64,000 nt of DNA from Muscardinus avellanarius (GCA_963383645.1 OY726569.1:26862554-26926553), one strand, 5' to 3'; positions 10,612-22,818 are shown, counted from the first letter of the stretch. A program made the numbers and translations. The notes: a model not told the origin generated them from the letters alone.

Positions 10612-11566
10612 TCTAACCATGGTTTACTCTCCTTGTATTTGCCTCCACATAGAAGCACAAGATGTGCTGATGAGAGCTGATCCTATATCTCATTACATCT
10701 CTGTACTTAAGCTGCAGGGCATCAATGACAGAGTGTGATTCAACTAGAGGGAGAGTGATCATCGCCACAGATGGATAGCTGAACTTTCTAAACCTTTGGG
10801 GAGAGAGTTAGTATGTGTTGACAGGGGATACTGTGGTAGTTTGTACTATCTCATCTGAACTCTCTGGTTATATTTCCCAAAAATAGCTTCCCAGTAATGT
10901 TCTTGTTTAGCATTGACCACAAAAGAAACTCCAGTTTGTGGAGTCAGGTGAGATGCAGCACCCTAAGTTACATGCTCTGCAGGTTGAGAGCCAGCTGAAG
11001 GCTCTGGGGCAGCTCACACATGTTGCCGCTGACCTTTCAGCTCCACTTAGTGCTGATCACAGCCCCTTTGTTTCTCACCATATCTCCTACTTCAGCCTCT
11101 CTTCGTCTTGGGCCAAGTCTGTTGTAGGATGAGGGCAATGACACTATTTCTCCTGAAAGTCACCCACCAAACAAGATTAAAGCAGGCAAGAGACAGATGA
11201 GTCTTCACTTTGACTAGGAGGTGTCAATAGTCTTTGCGGTTCTACTACATCCTTACAAGTTCATCCAAGAGCTTGTTCATATCTAACTTTCCTTCCCACG
11301 TGTTAGTCAGGCTGACCTTCAGTAAATTCAGACTCAGAACCAGGTGCAAAGACAAGAGCTTTGCAAGGACTCCACGATGAGCTCCAGGACTTGCTCCAGG
11401 ATTCGTTGTGAGCTCTTTTCTGTATCACTCATGCGGGTTCTGCTTCTCTGTGCTTAACACAGATGCTAAAAGGAAGGAGCCAAAGGAGTAATTTGTATTG
11501 CTTTTGCAAAGCTCTAGGCCAGATTTCTGCTATGAGCATCTTTAAGTGAAACTGACAGTTAAAGTT
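10612..11566. other. Unique spacer
   Basis: No V exon, splice-flanked leader or recombination signal found. The frame at 10938-11132 is short and unrecognised. Confidence 0.5.
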
Positions 11567-11783
11567 ACAATGGAGCAGCCAGGCATGGTGGCTCACGCTT
11601 GTAATCCCAGTACTTGGGAGACTGAGACAGGAGGATTGCAGTTCTCAGCCAGCCTCAGCTACTTAGTGAGGCCCTCTGCAACTTAGTGAGACATGTTTGA
11701 AAATAAAGAATAAAAAATAGGGCTGGTAGTGTAGCTCAGAGGTAGAATGCCCCTGGGTACTACAAAAAAAATACTATGGAGCA
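11567..11783 (+). mobile_element. B1-ID dimeric SINE
   Basis: Plus strand, element about 11579-11769, flanked by near-identical acaatggagca / actatggagca. Confidence 0.88.
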
Positions 11784-12013
11784 AGTTTTCAACTTTTGAC
11801 AACTTTACACATTTTATTTAAAAACCCAAGACAGAATGCATGAGAAGAAATTTGCTCTTGACATCTGTTTCAAAAAGTGACAGAAAGTGGTTTTACTGGG
11901 AATGAAATCTTCTGGTCAGATCACAGGTTGAGCACCACAGTCGCTCCCTTCCTGTCTGGGATCTGCAGGTGCGTCTCAGCTGGTGGAAGGGCCCGTCTCC
12001 TATGGAGCTTCTG

Positions 12014-12052
12014 GGTTTTTGTTCAGCTTTTATTATCATTTCAAACACTGTG
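12014..12052 (-). promoter_or_regulatory. Consensus 23-spacer recombination signal
   Basis: On the minus strand: heptamer CACAGTG (12046-12052), 23-base spacer, nonamer ACAAAAACC (12014-12022). Both parts equal the consensus recognised by RAG1/RAG2, although the V exon it serves is dead. Confidence 0.93.
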
Positions 12053-12345
12053 AGTTCTCATAGAGCAGAGGTACTTTGCCGAATCTTCTAGCTATAATGG
12101 TGGAATGGTGAGACTGATGTATTTAGCTCCTCCTAAAATTGGATAGAATAGCAGCCCTTCCTTTCATTCTGACCAGAATAACTCTGGCGAATGGGTAAAC
12201 AGCCTGCCCATGGGGGATTTGCTTGTACCAAAAAGGTAATATGTGCCATCATTTGTTTCATATGAACAGTCCAGGGTGACTGCTTCTTCCTCCTGCCTGG
12301 GTGTGGCTGGCTGGCCTTGAGTCACTTTGAGGGCCACACTGGATC
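12053..12345 (-). pseudogene. TRAV15-DV6 / TRDV1-like variable pseudogene (V exon)
   Basis: V exon of a T-cell receptor variable gene of the type used by both alpha and delta chains in mouse (TRAV15/DV6) and by delta in human (TRDV1). The 5' part reads SSVALKVTQ and later AVTLDCSYET, keeping the first cysteine. It ends EDSAKYLCSMR before the heptamer, keeping the second. The exon is broken. One base is missing at the conserved tryptophan (about 12228-12234) and another shortly after. The frame shifts again in framework 3, and a TAG stop (12092-12094) replaces a glutamine just before LEDSAKY. Acceptor ttcccacag|GA at 12346 is intact. It lies next to the TRAV14/29-like gene, as the corresponding pair does in mouse. 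Family call is firm; exact orthology is not. Confidence 0.88.
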
Positions 12346-12536
12346 CTGTGGGAACAATCAGAAAACAGAGCTGATCCTCTGAGATTAGACTAACCTAAGA
12401 CCCAAACCAACCACACTGAAGTCACAGCTTGCTTGTTTTCTCCAGCCCCCTCCTCCGGAGTCCATGTGGAGCACTGTGCGCCTCTGCGCTGTCCTCTCTT
12501 CCCTAATGTCCTACACCGTCTTTGAACTATTTGCAC

Positions 12537-12585
12537 CAGAGCAGACGAAGGCCACCAGTCCCCACAGCAGGCCGGAGCGTGCCGT
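12537..12585 (-). pseudogene. Leader exon relic of the TRDV1-like pseudogene
   Basis: Reads TARSGLLWGLVAFVCSG across the splice, aligning residue by residue with the 17-residue TRDV1-type leader. The start codon appears as ACG at 12583-12585; the nearest ATG lies seven codons upstream (12604-12606). The donor is GTGCAA rather than GTGAGT. Both start and splice site have therefore decayed along with the V exon. Confidence 0.7.
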
Positions 12586-12599
12586 GTGGCACCTCTCCT

Positions 12600-14430
12600 T
12601 CAGCATCAAAGTGGTTTTCTTCTGCCTCCGGCTCAGAATTCAGTGTCTCTGAGAGCCTGGAAGCTTATATACATACTTCCTGTGTTCTCATGCTACTCCT
12701 CCAGGAAGTGGGTTTTTTAAAGTTCGCACAGATGAGAAAAAGTATAGTCACCCCAAAATATTATTTTTGTACACCCCCTTCTCTAGTCATTAAGTTAGGT
12801 AGATCCTTAAAAGGTGGGACGAGAAGCACCATTAGTATTGAGGGTGGGAGCTGAGGGGACTGTAGGTTGAACTGGTTGACACACACTGATGCTATTCAGT
12901 GATAGACGTTGGACACCCATTTAAAATACAACTTATTACGAGGCCTTTATTTATTACTCTACTCATAATTTGTTTGCTGGCTATTAAACTAATGTACATT
13001 TATTTTCTTCAGCTGTAAACTGATAACATTTAAGAGAAGAAAACCCCTCCCAGGTCTTTGTCTCTCTCTTTGAAAGGCAAGATAGTTGAAACAATAACTG
13101 TATATCTTCCTTCTTTTTTACTAAGTTTTAGGACTTTGTAAATAATCCAATTAATATAGCTACTTCTAAGTCAAATGATAAAAGTTAGTCCTTCTGAATT
13201 TCCACAGCTGTTCAATTGTTTATGCTTTTGTGAAATTATAACAAATAAAATATCATTCTTTCCAATCTACATTTTTTATTTCTTATATTTTAAGAGGATG
13301 AGAACATCCCTTCCTGCTGCTTCCATGAAAGGAAGTTTACATTTTAGATCCTGTTTTGTTGAATCATCTTTATATCACATCTTCTACCCCATTGATCTGA
13401 AGAACTCAGCCTTACTTAAATTCTATATAATTTTCAATTATAAAATAACCTCCTAAGCAGCATGCCACATCCTTCTGTGACACCAGGTCAAAATTCACTT
13501 GGAAGGATTGTGATAAGATACGGGTGGGCTACAAGCACATAGGGGCATGTTGACACCACAGAATTTGGTGACTGAATTTTTGTACACTGCTAAATGATGG
13601 TGTGGAACATAGCTGTTCATCTCCTATTTGCTTTCTTTGTTTTAATGGGTGAATTAATATAAAGAGACAAAAAGGCAACTAGAAAAGAAAGACAAGGTCT
13701 CTAAAACTATTTCTGTTCTTTGATACAGGTCTTAATAACAGACCAATGAGTGGTTCCTGAGTATGTGAGATCTACTACTCTGTTCTCTCTCACATCCGAG
13801 TGCTGATACCCTGGTTTGCAATTTTATGGTATTTGTTCCCCATCAGAAGGAGACTGTGATGCCCAAGCTGCGTGAGGAGCAGTGTGAGGACAGGATTTCT
13901 TGTTGACAGTGCCCACCCTGTGCCTCTAGGGTCCCTCTGCAGCACAAACAGCTGCCTCTGAAATCTGATTTTCTGAAATCTGGAGATCATAAGTCCATGG
14001 TTTCCCTAGGCTAAAATCAGGGTTTTATTAGGTCAGCTTGAATCTGGTTCCTGTAAGGAATCATGTGTTATTTCCTGCTTTCAGAGGCTGTCCTCACTTT
14101 CCCATTAAACTGCTGCTGTTATTGGTGGTGGTGGTATTGGTGTTGTTGTTGTTCTAACTCCATTGTCTCTTTCCTTAGGATCCTTGAGAGGGCCACTTGA
14201 ATAATGCAGAAAACCTCACAGTTTCAAGGTTTTCAAGTTACTCACACCCACAAAGCCCTTTTTCCACAATTTCTTCTGTTGAATTTTTTCCCCAAATTCA
14301 TGTTGAATTCCTAATTTCTAGTCCTTTTGAATATGATCTCATTTGGAAATAAGGTTGTTGTAGATGAGATTATGCTAGAGCAGGCTCCTTGTCCTGCTTT
14401 ATAACTTTGCCCTTATAAAGAGAGTATCAT
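12600..14430. other. Spacer without recognisable gene
   Basis: Mostly AT-rich. Frames at 13175-13456 (plus) and 13790-13990 (minus) match nothing I know. No recombination signal seen. Confidence 0.5.
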
Positions 14431-14439
14431 GCTAAGCCA

Positions 14440-15900
14440 GTGCTCTACCAATGTCCCCATCCCTGGAGATTAGCAAGCAACTCTTTTCATAGGCATATGT
14501 TTTCATTTCTCTTGGGAAAATGCCCAGAAGTGAGTCTTTGGGCCATGGTGAATGTATGAAGAATTTGGGCCATGGTGAATGTATGAATTTATAAGAATCT
14601 GCTGAAGCCATTGCCCAGTTTCCATTCCAACCAACAATGCTTAAGAATCTAATTCTTTCACATGTCTGTCTTCTATTTTGGAATTTGTTCAGACTCACAT
14701 AAGTTTAAAAATAATGCAGAGTTCTTTTGCACAACCAGCTTTCTCCAGTGATGGCATGAAGATAACCATGGTTATGTACCATTATCCTCATGCACCATTC
14801 TTGAATCCAGGAAGTTGATATTGACATAATGCCATTTAGTAAAATACAGACTTTATTCTGACTTGTTGCTATGTGTATATACTTCCACAAAAATTTGTCA
14901 CATGTAAAGTTTGTATAACTACCACTGTAATCAGAACATGGAACAATTCCATCACCCCCAAATCACTCCCTGAGAACACCTCCCCATCATAAACCCTAGT
15001 TACTGCTGCCCTTCTCTATGTACTTATAATTTTGCCACTTAAGAATGTCACCTAAATGGAATCATGAAATATATCATCCTTGAAGTGAATTTTGTTTCTA
15101 TCAGCACAGTCTGGTCTCACCCAAATTGTTGTGTATCAACAGTTCATTACTTCTCATTGTTGAATAGATTTCCATTGTGTAGCTGTAGATGTGGATGTTA
15201 ATGTCCATATCCATAGCCTGTGCTTCACCTACATAAGGTCCCCTATTCACCCAGTGAAGCATAAAATTTTAGAACTTTCATGTGTTACTTTTATCACTAG
15301 TTTAACCCATTTTATTGCTGTATAGTATTCCATTACCAAAATATACAACTCTAACCAGATGTGATGGCACACACTTGTAATTCCAGCATTTGGGAGGCTG
15401 AGACAGGAGGATCACGGTTCGTGGACAGCCTCAGCTACTACTTACTTAGTGAGGCCCTTTGCAATTCAGTGAGGACCCTGTTTCAAAATAAACAATAAAA
15501 ATAGGGCCAAGGATGTAGCACGGAGGTAGAATGCCCTGGGTTTCATCTCTAGTACTGCAAAAAAAAAAGATATATACAACTCATATTTCTATTCAGCAGC
15601 TGATGGGCATTTGGGTTGTTTTCAGTTTGGCCATGTGAGGCTGTTGTGGGCAAAACTACTACAAAGAAAAAATTTTTGTGTAAATATACATTTTTAATTT
15701 CCCTTGGGTGAATATATAAAAAGAGAATTTATGTTCATATGGTAAAATCATTTTACAGGAAACTGCCAAATGTTTTCCAGTGTGGTCACACCAATTTGCA
15801 TTTCATCAGCATTATATAAAAGTTCCAGTTACACCAAAACTGATTGGTGCATGATGAAAATCTAATAATTTATTATAAAAACTTGTAGCAATTTGGTCAT
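14440..15900 (-). mobile_element. Old L1 3' sequence, reverse, broken
   Basis: Recognisable L1 3'-end phrases in reverse order and orientation, such as 'gatgggcatttgggttgttttcag', 'tttttattgctgtatagtattcc' and 'tttcatttctcttggg'. Two overlapping sets of such phrases suggest two fragments. A SINE splits it at 15352. Confidence 0.65.
15341..15582 (+). mobile_element. B1-ID SINE inside the L1
   Basis: Element 15352-15571, flanked by the 11-mer atatacaactc at 15341-15351 and 15572-15582. Confidence 0.9.
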
Positions 15901-16048
15901 TCATTAAGCTATGTTTATTTTATTTATTTAATAACCACCCTTTCATAGTATGCCTTTTATTTCATCACCTATTTGTAGAAATGAAATCTGGTCTTCATGC
16001 CTGCCAGTCTAAGCTCTGCAACATATTTTTGCTGGAGCTTCAGCTGCA

Positions 16049-16087
16049 GGTTTGCGTTCAGGCTGTAGGTGCAGGGAGAGCACTGTG
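16049..16087 (-). promoter_or_regulatory. 23-spacer recombination signal of the TRAV14/29-like gene
   Basis: Heptamer CACAGTG (16081-16087), 23-base spacer, nonamer ACGCAAACC (16049-16057) on the minus strand. This directs RAG-mediated joining of the V exon to a J (or D/J) segment. Confidence 0.93.
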
Positions 16088-16396
16088 GGCTTGCTACACA
16101 GAAGTAGGTGGCTGAGTCTCCAGGCTGAGAAACTCTGATATGCAAGGAGACGTGTTTGTCCCTCTTACTGAAGAAGACTGTGAATCTTCCAGCTTCCTTT
16201 TTATCATCATTTGGATACGTGGCTATCAATAATGTAGGGCCTTTACCAGGCAACTGCCAATACCAGGGGAAGTAGATAAATGCACTGTTCTCATAAGAGC
16301 AGTTCAGAATTGATGTCTCTCCTTCCTGGACAGTCAGAGATGGAGGACTTTGTTTCAACTGCTGCTGGCCATTTTTCTCCTGCTGGCTACTCACCC
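16088..16396 (-). CDS. T-cell receptor V exon, mouse TRAV14 / human TRAV29-DV5 type
   Basis: Encodes the antigen-binding variable domain of a T-cell receptor alpha (possibly also delta) chain, displayed on the T-cell surface with CD3. After the splice the protein starts [19 protein letters not shown]. It then keeps the expected immunoglobulin V marks: first cysteine in ILNCSYE, tryptophan in FPWYWQL, framework 3 GRFTVFF, and second cysteine in [11 protein letters not shown] just before the heptamer. Acceptor AG is at 16397-16398. No stop or frameshift, and the recombination signal is good, so it is probably functional. The leader (MDGILGASLLILGLHLA) and QQ..KN..QQ start match mouse TRAV14 and human TRAV29/DV5. 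The longer open frame to 15969 simply reads through the recombination signal and is not part of the germline exon. Confidence 0.93.
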
Positions 16397-16543
16397 CTGC
16401 TTGGAAAAATAACAGAAAGTCATTAAACCCCCAATTTTATATTTTTTCTTAATGTTTCTACCTGCATGAGTTTGTCTGTATCTCAATTTTCTCATTCCCT
16501 CTCCCCAATTAATGACGTATCCTGGGAGTTCTCTCCAACTCAC

Positions 16544-16595
16544 CTGCTAGGTGAAGGCCGAGAATTAAAAGTGATGCTCCCAGGATCCCATCCAT
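16544..16595 (-). CDS. Leader exon of the TRAV14/29-like gene
   Basis: ATG at 16593-16595, 17 codons plus one base (MDGILGASLLILGLHLA), donor GTGAGT at 16538-16543. Joined to the V exon through a 147-bp intron of normal size, restoring the glycine codon. Hydrophobic core as expected for a signal peptide. Confidence 0.93.
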
Positions 16596-16599
16596 CCTC

Positions 16600-17835
16600 C
16601 TGAAGCCAGAGCTCACTGAGGACCAGCCTAGTCTTCTAGTCTTCCCCAGACATCTGGTATTCTGACTCTAAACTCACACCCACTTTAATGCTTATACCAG
16701 GCTCCACCCTTTCACAAGAGTTTTTAATTAAAACTTTCTGGCAAGGGAGCACTTCTCTGCTTTGTCCAAATTGAGAATCGCTGATAATACAATCATCGGG
16801 AGTTAGAAATACCCTCTTTATACATGGATAGGGATCAGTTTAAAGCATCTCTCTGCCAATCCTTTCCTGACCGACCTTTCTTAAATCCTCCTAGAGTATT
16901 GAAAAGCACACACTTGGGTGGATGGGTATGTCAGCACAAACCTCCTGATTTTACAAAGATAGAAGAAAGGAAATCCTGTCAAGTTACAATGGCGGAAGAG
17001 AGAGGATTCCATGAATTCACAATTAGCATGAATATGGCATTTTATTACAAATATTAATTAAATAGTTTGATAAAACACAATGAGCATTATAAGAGTAGAT
17101 CATTTATTAGAACGTAGAGAATATATGATCTTTTTGTCCTCAGGTAACTCAAATTTTATTAAACTCTTTTAGATGTGTCCATATTTCCCATAACCCTAAG
17201 AAAAGAAACAATATCAGCTTTGTATTTTATATAAAACATGAATCAGTTAAACTAAATATTTCTGAAAAAAAAATTGGCTGGGAGAAAGGAATCAGAAACT
17301 CTGGACTCCAAATTCCTGGAGGAACTTTCTCTTCAAGTGGATAAGCGTGGATGGGAATATGCTGAAATCCCAGGCTCGGGCCACACGGGACCACAACAGG
17401 GTTAGTAGCTCTCATCTCAAGTTTGGGTAAACATTTAATATTTTCTTCACATTTTATTTCACAAGAACAACATAAAAATATGAAGAACTAATTTGTCTGT
17501 AGTAGTTCATACCAGAAGTACACAGAGGCAGAAATTGAAGACAAATTTCAAAAAAGCCCAAAGAGTAAGAATAGTCTATACTGTAAATAATAGAAATTGA
17601 AGAACATCAGGAGGCCATTGTTTTCTCTGAGGCACAGAGACTGTTTTGTTGTGTCTATATTTAATGTCATCTAAAATCCAGTCAAAGAAAGAAGTATCAT
17701 CACAGTCAAATGAAAAATGATGGTCTACTCTCCTAAACCTAACCCCAATGTGCTGGGGATTTCTGACTGCTAACTTAAGTTTTGTGCTATGTTCTTTTTT
17801 ATTTACTCAGTTAATTTAGAAAGTATTTAATATAC
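16600..17835. other. Upstream spacer of the TRAV14/29-like gene
   Basis: Contains the gene's presumed promoter in the first few hundred bases. I see no clear TATA box or other recognisable gene. The frames at 16824-17057 and 17227-17415 look accidental. Confidence 0.45.
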
Positions 17836-17839
17836 AATA

Positions 17840-18290
17840 GTCCTCTCCTTATCTGTGGAAAAAGGTTTCAAGGCCCCCAGTGAATGCCTAAAACCACAGA
17901 AAGTACTGAATATATACTATATTTTTCCCATACAAAAACATCTAGGACAAACTTTCACCTTTCACTTAAAGGAAGCACTTTAAGGGTTCTCTTTGACATA
18001 TCCAAACCCCAGCTCTGCTGCTCTTGTACTTTGGGGCTCTTATCAAGGATTACTTGAACACAAACACTATGATACTTGGATAGCCATTCTGATCACAGAG
18101 ATGGCTTCTAAATGACAAAAGAACAGGGGGCGTATACAGCACAAGATGCTGGACAAAGTGATGTTCATGTCCTGGGTGATGCCCCAGGATGGCAGGAGAT
18201 CTCATTATGCTCCTCAGAATGTAGCGATTTAAAACTTACAAATTGATGACTAATGAATTTTCCATTTCATATGTTCCGATCAAGATCCGC
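17840..18290. mobile_element. Tigger/MER2-like DNA transposon remnant
   Basis: 'tcctctccttatctgtgg ... cagtgaatgcctaaaaccaca ... ttttcccatacaaaaaca' resembles the arm of Tigger/MER2 mariner-type elements. Non-coding remnant. Confidence 0.5.
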
Positions 18291-18611
18291 CATAGGGATT
18301 TCAATCCCTACGAGTGAAACTGAGAACAATGAGCAGCTGCTATGTGTTTACTGAGTGTCTGTTAACGCTTAGTAGACAGGTAGTATTCGAGCCTCACTGA
18401 GAAAAGGTCAAGCCCCAGTATTCAAGGACAGCAGAGGAACCCTTACCAAAGAGACCAGTGTGCCTGAACCAAATAACAAAGAACCAAAGAACAAAGAATA
18501 GAGGGAGGAGAACAGCTTCTGGACCCTGTCAGAGAAGGGGAAGAGAGGGGCTTGAACTGGGACTTAAACCATGTGTAGATTTCCTAGTAAAAAGAATGGA
18601 ACAGAGATTCT

Positions 18612-21600
18612 TTTTTTTTCTTCACAAATAAACCGACTTTAATAGATAATATTTTGAATTTATATAGCGCCTTCTTCGAGAACCTTAGATACTTTACAGA
18701 CATTTTCTTTAATGAATCCCCACAACAACACTGTGAGGTAGGTATGACTCCCATTTTACAAGACAGGAGACTGAAGCACAGAGAGGTTAAGTGACTCGCC
18801 CAGGGTCACACAGTTAAGTTCACTGAAGAGCCAGGACCCAAGCTCCTAAGCCTCCCAGCTCCCAGCCAAATACCTCAGGAGAGAATCCTTAATGAACAGT
18901 ATCTTTAAACAAAGTAGCAAGAGTAGTATGTTATGAAAATGAGGTCTTTCTACTGCCATCAAGGAAAGAAAAAACCCTATACTGATGATTAGAGGCCACG
19001 AGACCCATATATAGTACATTTCTTTCCCTCCATTTTCCTAAAGCCTCCTGGTTCCTGTCTCAAGTAATCTTCTAAAGGTCACATTTCTAAGACAGAAACC
19101 ATGTGACTTGGAAATAGGACTTAATTTCAAATATTTACTTTTAGTTATGATAATTTATAGAAACTTTTTATTCCAATATACAAAATATGGGACAGCTATC
19201 CCAAAAACATGTACATAGTTCTATAGCAATCAGCCCCATTTACAACTTGAACCTGCCCCTCATTTTAATCACAGCCAGCCAACAGACAACCTTACAATGC
19301 TTTCTAGATGGGTCACTTGTCTTACTTCTTACATCTGTATGTTTTTCTCCCAACCCTAACCCTATATATTTTAAAGTATTTCGAGTTTCTGGTAAGGTTC
19401 AAAACATTTTACTTAGATCCAGCTGCACTAAGAGTAAAAAGTGAATTTGGAACCATCACCCATAGTGCCTCCTCTGACAAATCATAATACAAAACACGGT
19501 GTCGATGTGAACAAAGCGTGTGACTACCACGGAACCCAACAAATGCCAGAACTTGCTCTACTCTGATATTTAACTTACCATTCCTTGTTTTTATTAAATG
19601 CAAAGATGTGAGAACAAACACAACAGTTGATCTCAATGCTGTACCTTTATGCAAATGACTTCATCTATCTGTCTTATACGTGCTGTGGCCGAGCTGATGT
19701 TGAAACTGACTCTCTTTCATTTCACCCTTGTTCTCTGTATAGAAAGCTGCAAAACTCCAGCTTTAAGTTCTAAGACAATTTGGTTTAAGCCCTCAAACCC
19801 CAAGCACCTCCACTTGCTCTGACGGTCCTCACATGCTTGGTTGTGATTCTCTGTGCAATGTCGATAGATCTGGCAGGCTGTACATGATTTGTACAAAACA
19901 CCTCCAGCCAGGGTAAGGCGTTAAGAAACTGTATCTTAAAAACAAGTTTGTCAAAATACTTTTGATATTTAGTAGAAATACCAAATATCATAATTTTCTC
20001 CCAGCACAACTGTCTAAGCAGCCCACTTAGTTAAGTGATCTTGTTAAAGATCTGTTTATGGGATGAATAGGTGAAGTCATTTCCTGAGCTAAAAGATACA
20101 GATAATAAATGTTAAAATAGCAGCACAAAAAAAATTCTCTTGTGTTTTTTCATAGCCAACAGTTTTAGTAAAATAACTTTAGAAAATTAGAGAAAAAAAT
20201 TACCACCTGAAAAGGATAGTGATTAGGAATATCCAATGCTTGATTGCTATTATTTTAAACATAATTTTCAATTATTTTCTGCAAGTTACATCCGGCCACT
20301 ATTAACTGACTGGTGCATGGAAAAATGTCAACTACAATGGTTTACATACATTTACATTACATATATTACTTCTTAAAACCTCCAACAAAATAATGTCTTA
20401 AGCATGAATTTTAAATTCTGAGCAATCATCCAATCAGATTTATAAGACTAGAGGAAGAAGAACTTGTGTTTGGATCTCTGGTCTACTTCATCAAAATGTA
20501 ATCTTCAGAAAGTTTTTAACTACTATCCAGGCTGCTAGGGCTATGGTGAATAGAGTATTTCTTTCCAAGGTAAAAGAAATGACATTAGAAAATAATGTAT
20601 TGTGATGACATAAATTTTTCAAACATGGCTCAACATGAAATATTAGAGTATTTAAGAATTCTAAAGACTGGCATATCACCATTGCACCAAAATTGCTTTC
20701 ATCATTCCAAGAACTACAGGAAATTTGAGTTTTTGTTTTACTGAAATTAAAGCTGAGCAAAATAATTGACTTATAAACTATGAAAAAAGAAAACATATTT
20801 AGCCAGAGATATCAGTTCCTCCTGAAAAAGAATGTTTACCTTCTCTCATTGCAATTTTTCTCAAGGTATCTTAGTGATTTCAGATTGAACTTAAAAGTAA
20901 CCTTAAAAATAGAAACAAACAAAAGGAATACTTAAAACTGACAAAACTAATAAAAAATATGCTAAAACTTACTGACAGAATCATGGGCACTTCATACAAT
21001 ACTTACACTCTGCAAGTTTAAAGTAAAATAAATAAGAAAAAATTATAATTACAAAGCCAGTCTTTCCCCTTGGGGAAACAAAAAGCCACTTTTGACCAAT
21101 TGTTCCCTACATATACATATACTGTATATTAAAATAAGCTCCTTCAGAGAAGCAAAACATATTTGTCTTCCTGACACCGGGTTCTAGTATCTGTTAGTTT
21201 TTTTTACATCAGGAAGGCAATTGCAAGTGTTGGGCACAAAAACATTTCTGGTTCGTGCTTAAAAAGACATTCCAAACACAGGCATGTGTGCAGCGTGCTC
21301 CGCATCACCTCCTTAAACCATAGTCCAACCCAGCACAGAGGCCAATTCTTTCTACTGCACCCTCAAGGAATCCAAATCATTATTGGTGCAATTAATAAAG
21401 AGAAAATGCATGCCAATAACCAGAAGGCTGTTTTACAAGAGGAGCTGGTATCTCTGATTCCATTTCCTTGTTGTATGGAACTGCACAGACCACATGATAC
21501 CTGAGTAAATAAATCAACTACCATGATAGGAAGGGCTTGTTCATCCAGAGTCTTTGCTGTATTGTGTGCAAAGTGTGCTACTGCCCCCTGAGCTTCCTGC

Positions 21601-21693
21601 ATTTCTCTTTTCTTGAAAAATCAGTGCTTGATCCTTTCCAAAATAACCAGAGAAGAAATGAGGCAGAAAGTATCTCTTCATCATGGTTCCCTC
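18612..21693 (-). pseudogene. USP12 3'UTR portion of the retrocopy
   Basis: Continuous from the stop codon to the A tail, with no coding frame. It contains an embedded old MIR-type SINE reading on the plus strand (about 18700-18860, with 'cagagaggttaagtgactcg'). The MIR was presumably part of the parental 3'UTR. Confidence 0.7.
18700..18860 (+). mobile_element. MIR-type SINE within the USP12 3'UTR
   Basis: Core phrases 'aggtaggtatgactcccattttacaagacaggagactgaagcacagagaggttaagtgactcgcccagggtcacacag' are typical of MIR elements, which predate rodents. Confidence 0.75.
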
Positions 21694-22818
21694 TCAGTCC
21701 CGAGACTGATAAAAAAGGATGTAACCAGACTCAGAGTTCTTCGAGATATCTGATGTCAACCTGTAGAATTCTTCAATAGCTTGTGCGTCTATTTTTTCTA
21801 CAATGTCATCATCAAACAACAACCAAAAATCATGACTCGTAACTATTGCAATATAATGGCCTCGATTGGGACCACTTCCACAGTGAACCACAACAGCAAC
21901 AAGGTCGTACATTCTGTCAGGATTGGTTGCATCACCTGAAGTGTTGAACAGACGGAGTTCTAAAGGAAAAACTACCCGGTAAGAAAGTTTTGTGTATCGA
22001 TGAAGTTGATCCATATATTTAAATCTTTTCAGGTGTAGAGCTAGAATCATGGGAAGTTTTTCCACCTTCATCCTTTTGTGTGCTTCCTGTTTGCTGCGAC
22101 ACTCTTCACAGTAATACTTGTATTCACTGCACAGAGTCTCTGTGTTGCTAAAGCCCCTTAAACAGTGAGTAATTGATGTGTTTTGTTCCACGTCAACAGA
22201 AAGGTCTAAAAAATCTTCATCTTTGCTGCTTATAGTTTCACAAGTAAGACATCTGGTTTCATTAGTTAATGTTCCCTGAAAAATCCCATGAACCCACGTT
22301 GGGTCTGGTGTGCTGTTGTTATTTTCACTGTCAATGTTACCATTAGGTAAGCGACCATTTTTTTTTTCCTGCTTTCTCTCTTCTTGTAAAACATCAGCAA
22401 TTGTATTTAGTAGGTAATTTAAAAACTCATGAGCATCTCGTTGCATGTAGTTGTCAAAAAGCTCATTTTCTTTCCGTAATCTTGTTATGAACTTCTTAGG
22501 AGGTATTACTCCAACCTTTTTCTTCTGAGTGGCTATGCTATGGAAGAGGTCTGCTAAGCACATAAGAAGGTTCTCCTTCTTCCTAGGCTGACTCTTGTAT
22601 GCTAGAACTTTTTCCCGAAATGGACGACAAAAAAAAAAAAAAAAAAAAAGTGCTTGAAGAACTGAATTGCAGTAGCAGGTATTCCCAAAATTGACTAATC
22701 CAAAATAGTGCTCATTGACTGGAAACTGTTCTGGACCAATTTCTTTCTCTAATGCCGAGGCATTGGCGCCCATGGTACAGATGGAGGCGAATTTGGAGAC
22801 TGTCATTAGGATTTCCAT
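21694..22818 (-). CDS. USP12-like ubiquitin protease, intronless retrocopy with open frame
   Basis: USP12 is a cysteine protease that removes ubiquitin, acting with WDR48/UAF1. This copy starts at the USP12 ATG (22816-22818) and runs 374 codons without a stop; human USP12 has 370. The Cys box ([13 protein letters not shown]) and His box ([14 protein letters not shown]) are present, as are both CxxC pairs (CLTC, CEEC). Four codons are added where a T-run (minus strand, about 22630-22650) turns the usual ALYFCRPF into [12 protein letters not shown], soon after the catalytic cysteine. The usual QQDAHEF is QRDAHEF, and several other residues differ from an otherwise highly conserved protein, which suggests relaxed constraint. 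The seven upstream codons in the same frame start with GTG, not ATG, and belong to the 5'UTR. It may be a young pseudogene or an expressed retrogene; sequence alone cannot decide. Confidence 0.85.
   Translation of the reverse strand: MEILMTVSKFASICTMGANASALEKEIGPEQFPVNEHYFGLVNFGNTCYCNSVLQALFFFFFFCRPFREKVLAYKSQPRKKENLLMCLADLFHSIATQKKKVGVIPPKKFITRLRKENELFDNYMQRDAHEFLNYLLNTIADVLQEERKQEKKNGRLPNGNIDSENNNSTPDPTWVHGIFQGTLTNETRCLTCETISSKDEDFLDLSVDVEQNTSITHCLRGFSNTETLCSEYKYYCEECRSKQEAHKRMKVEKLPMILALHLKRFKYMDQLHRYTKLSYRVVFPLELRLFNTSGDATNPDRMYDLVAVVVHCGSGPNRGHYIAIVTSHDFWLLFDDDIVEKIDAQAIEEFYRLTSDISKNSESGYILFYQSRD

Noticed and set aside
15969..16087. Extension of the TRAV14/29-like frame past the V exon
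   Set aside because: It reads through the heptamer, spacer and nonamer. In a T cell this DNA is removed by V-J joining.
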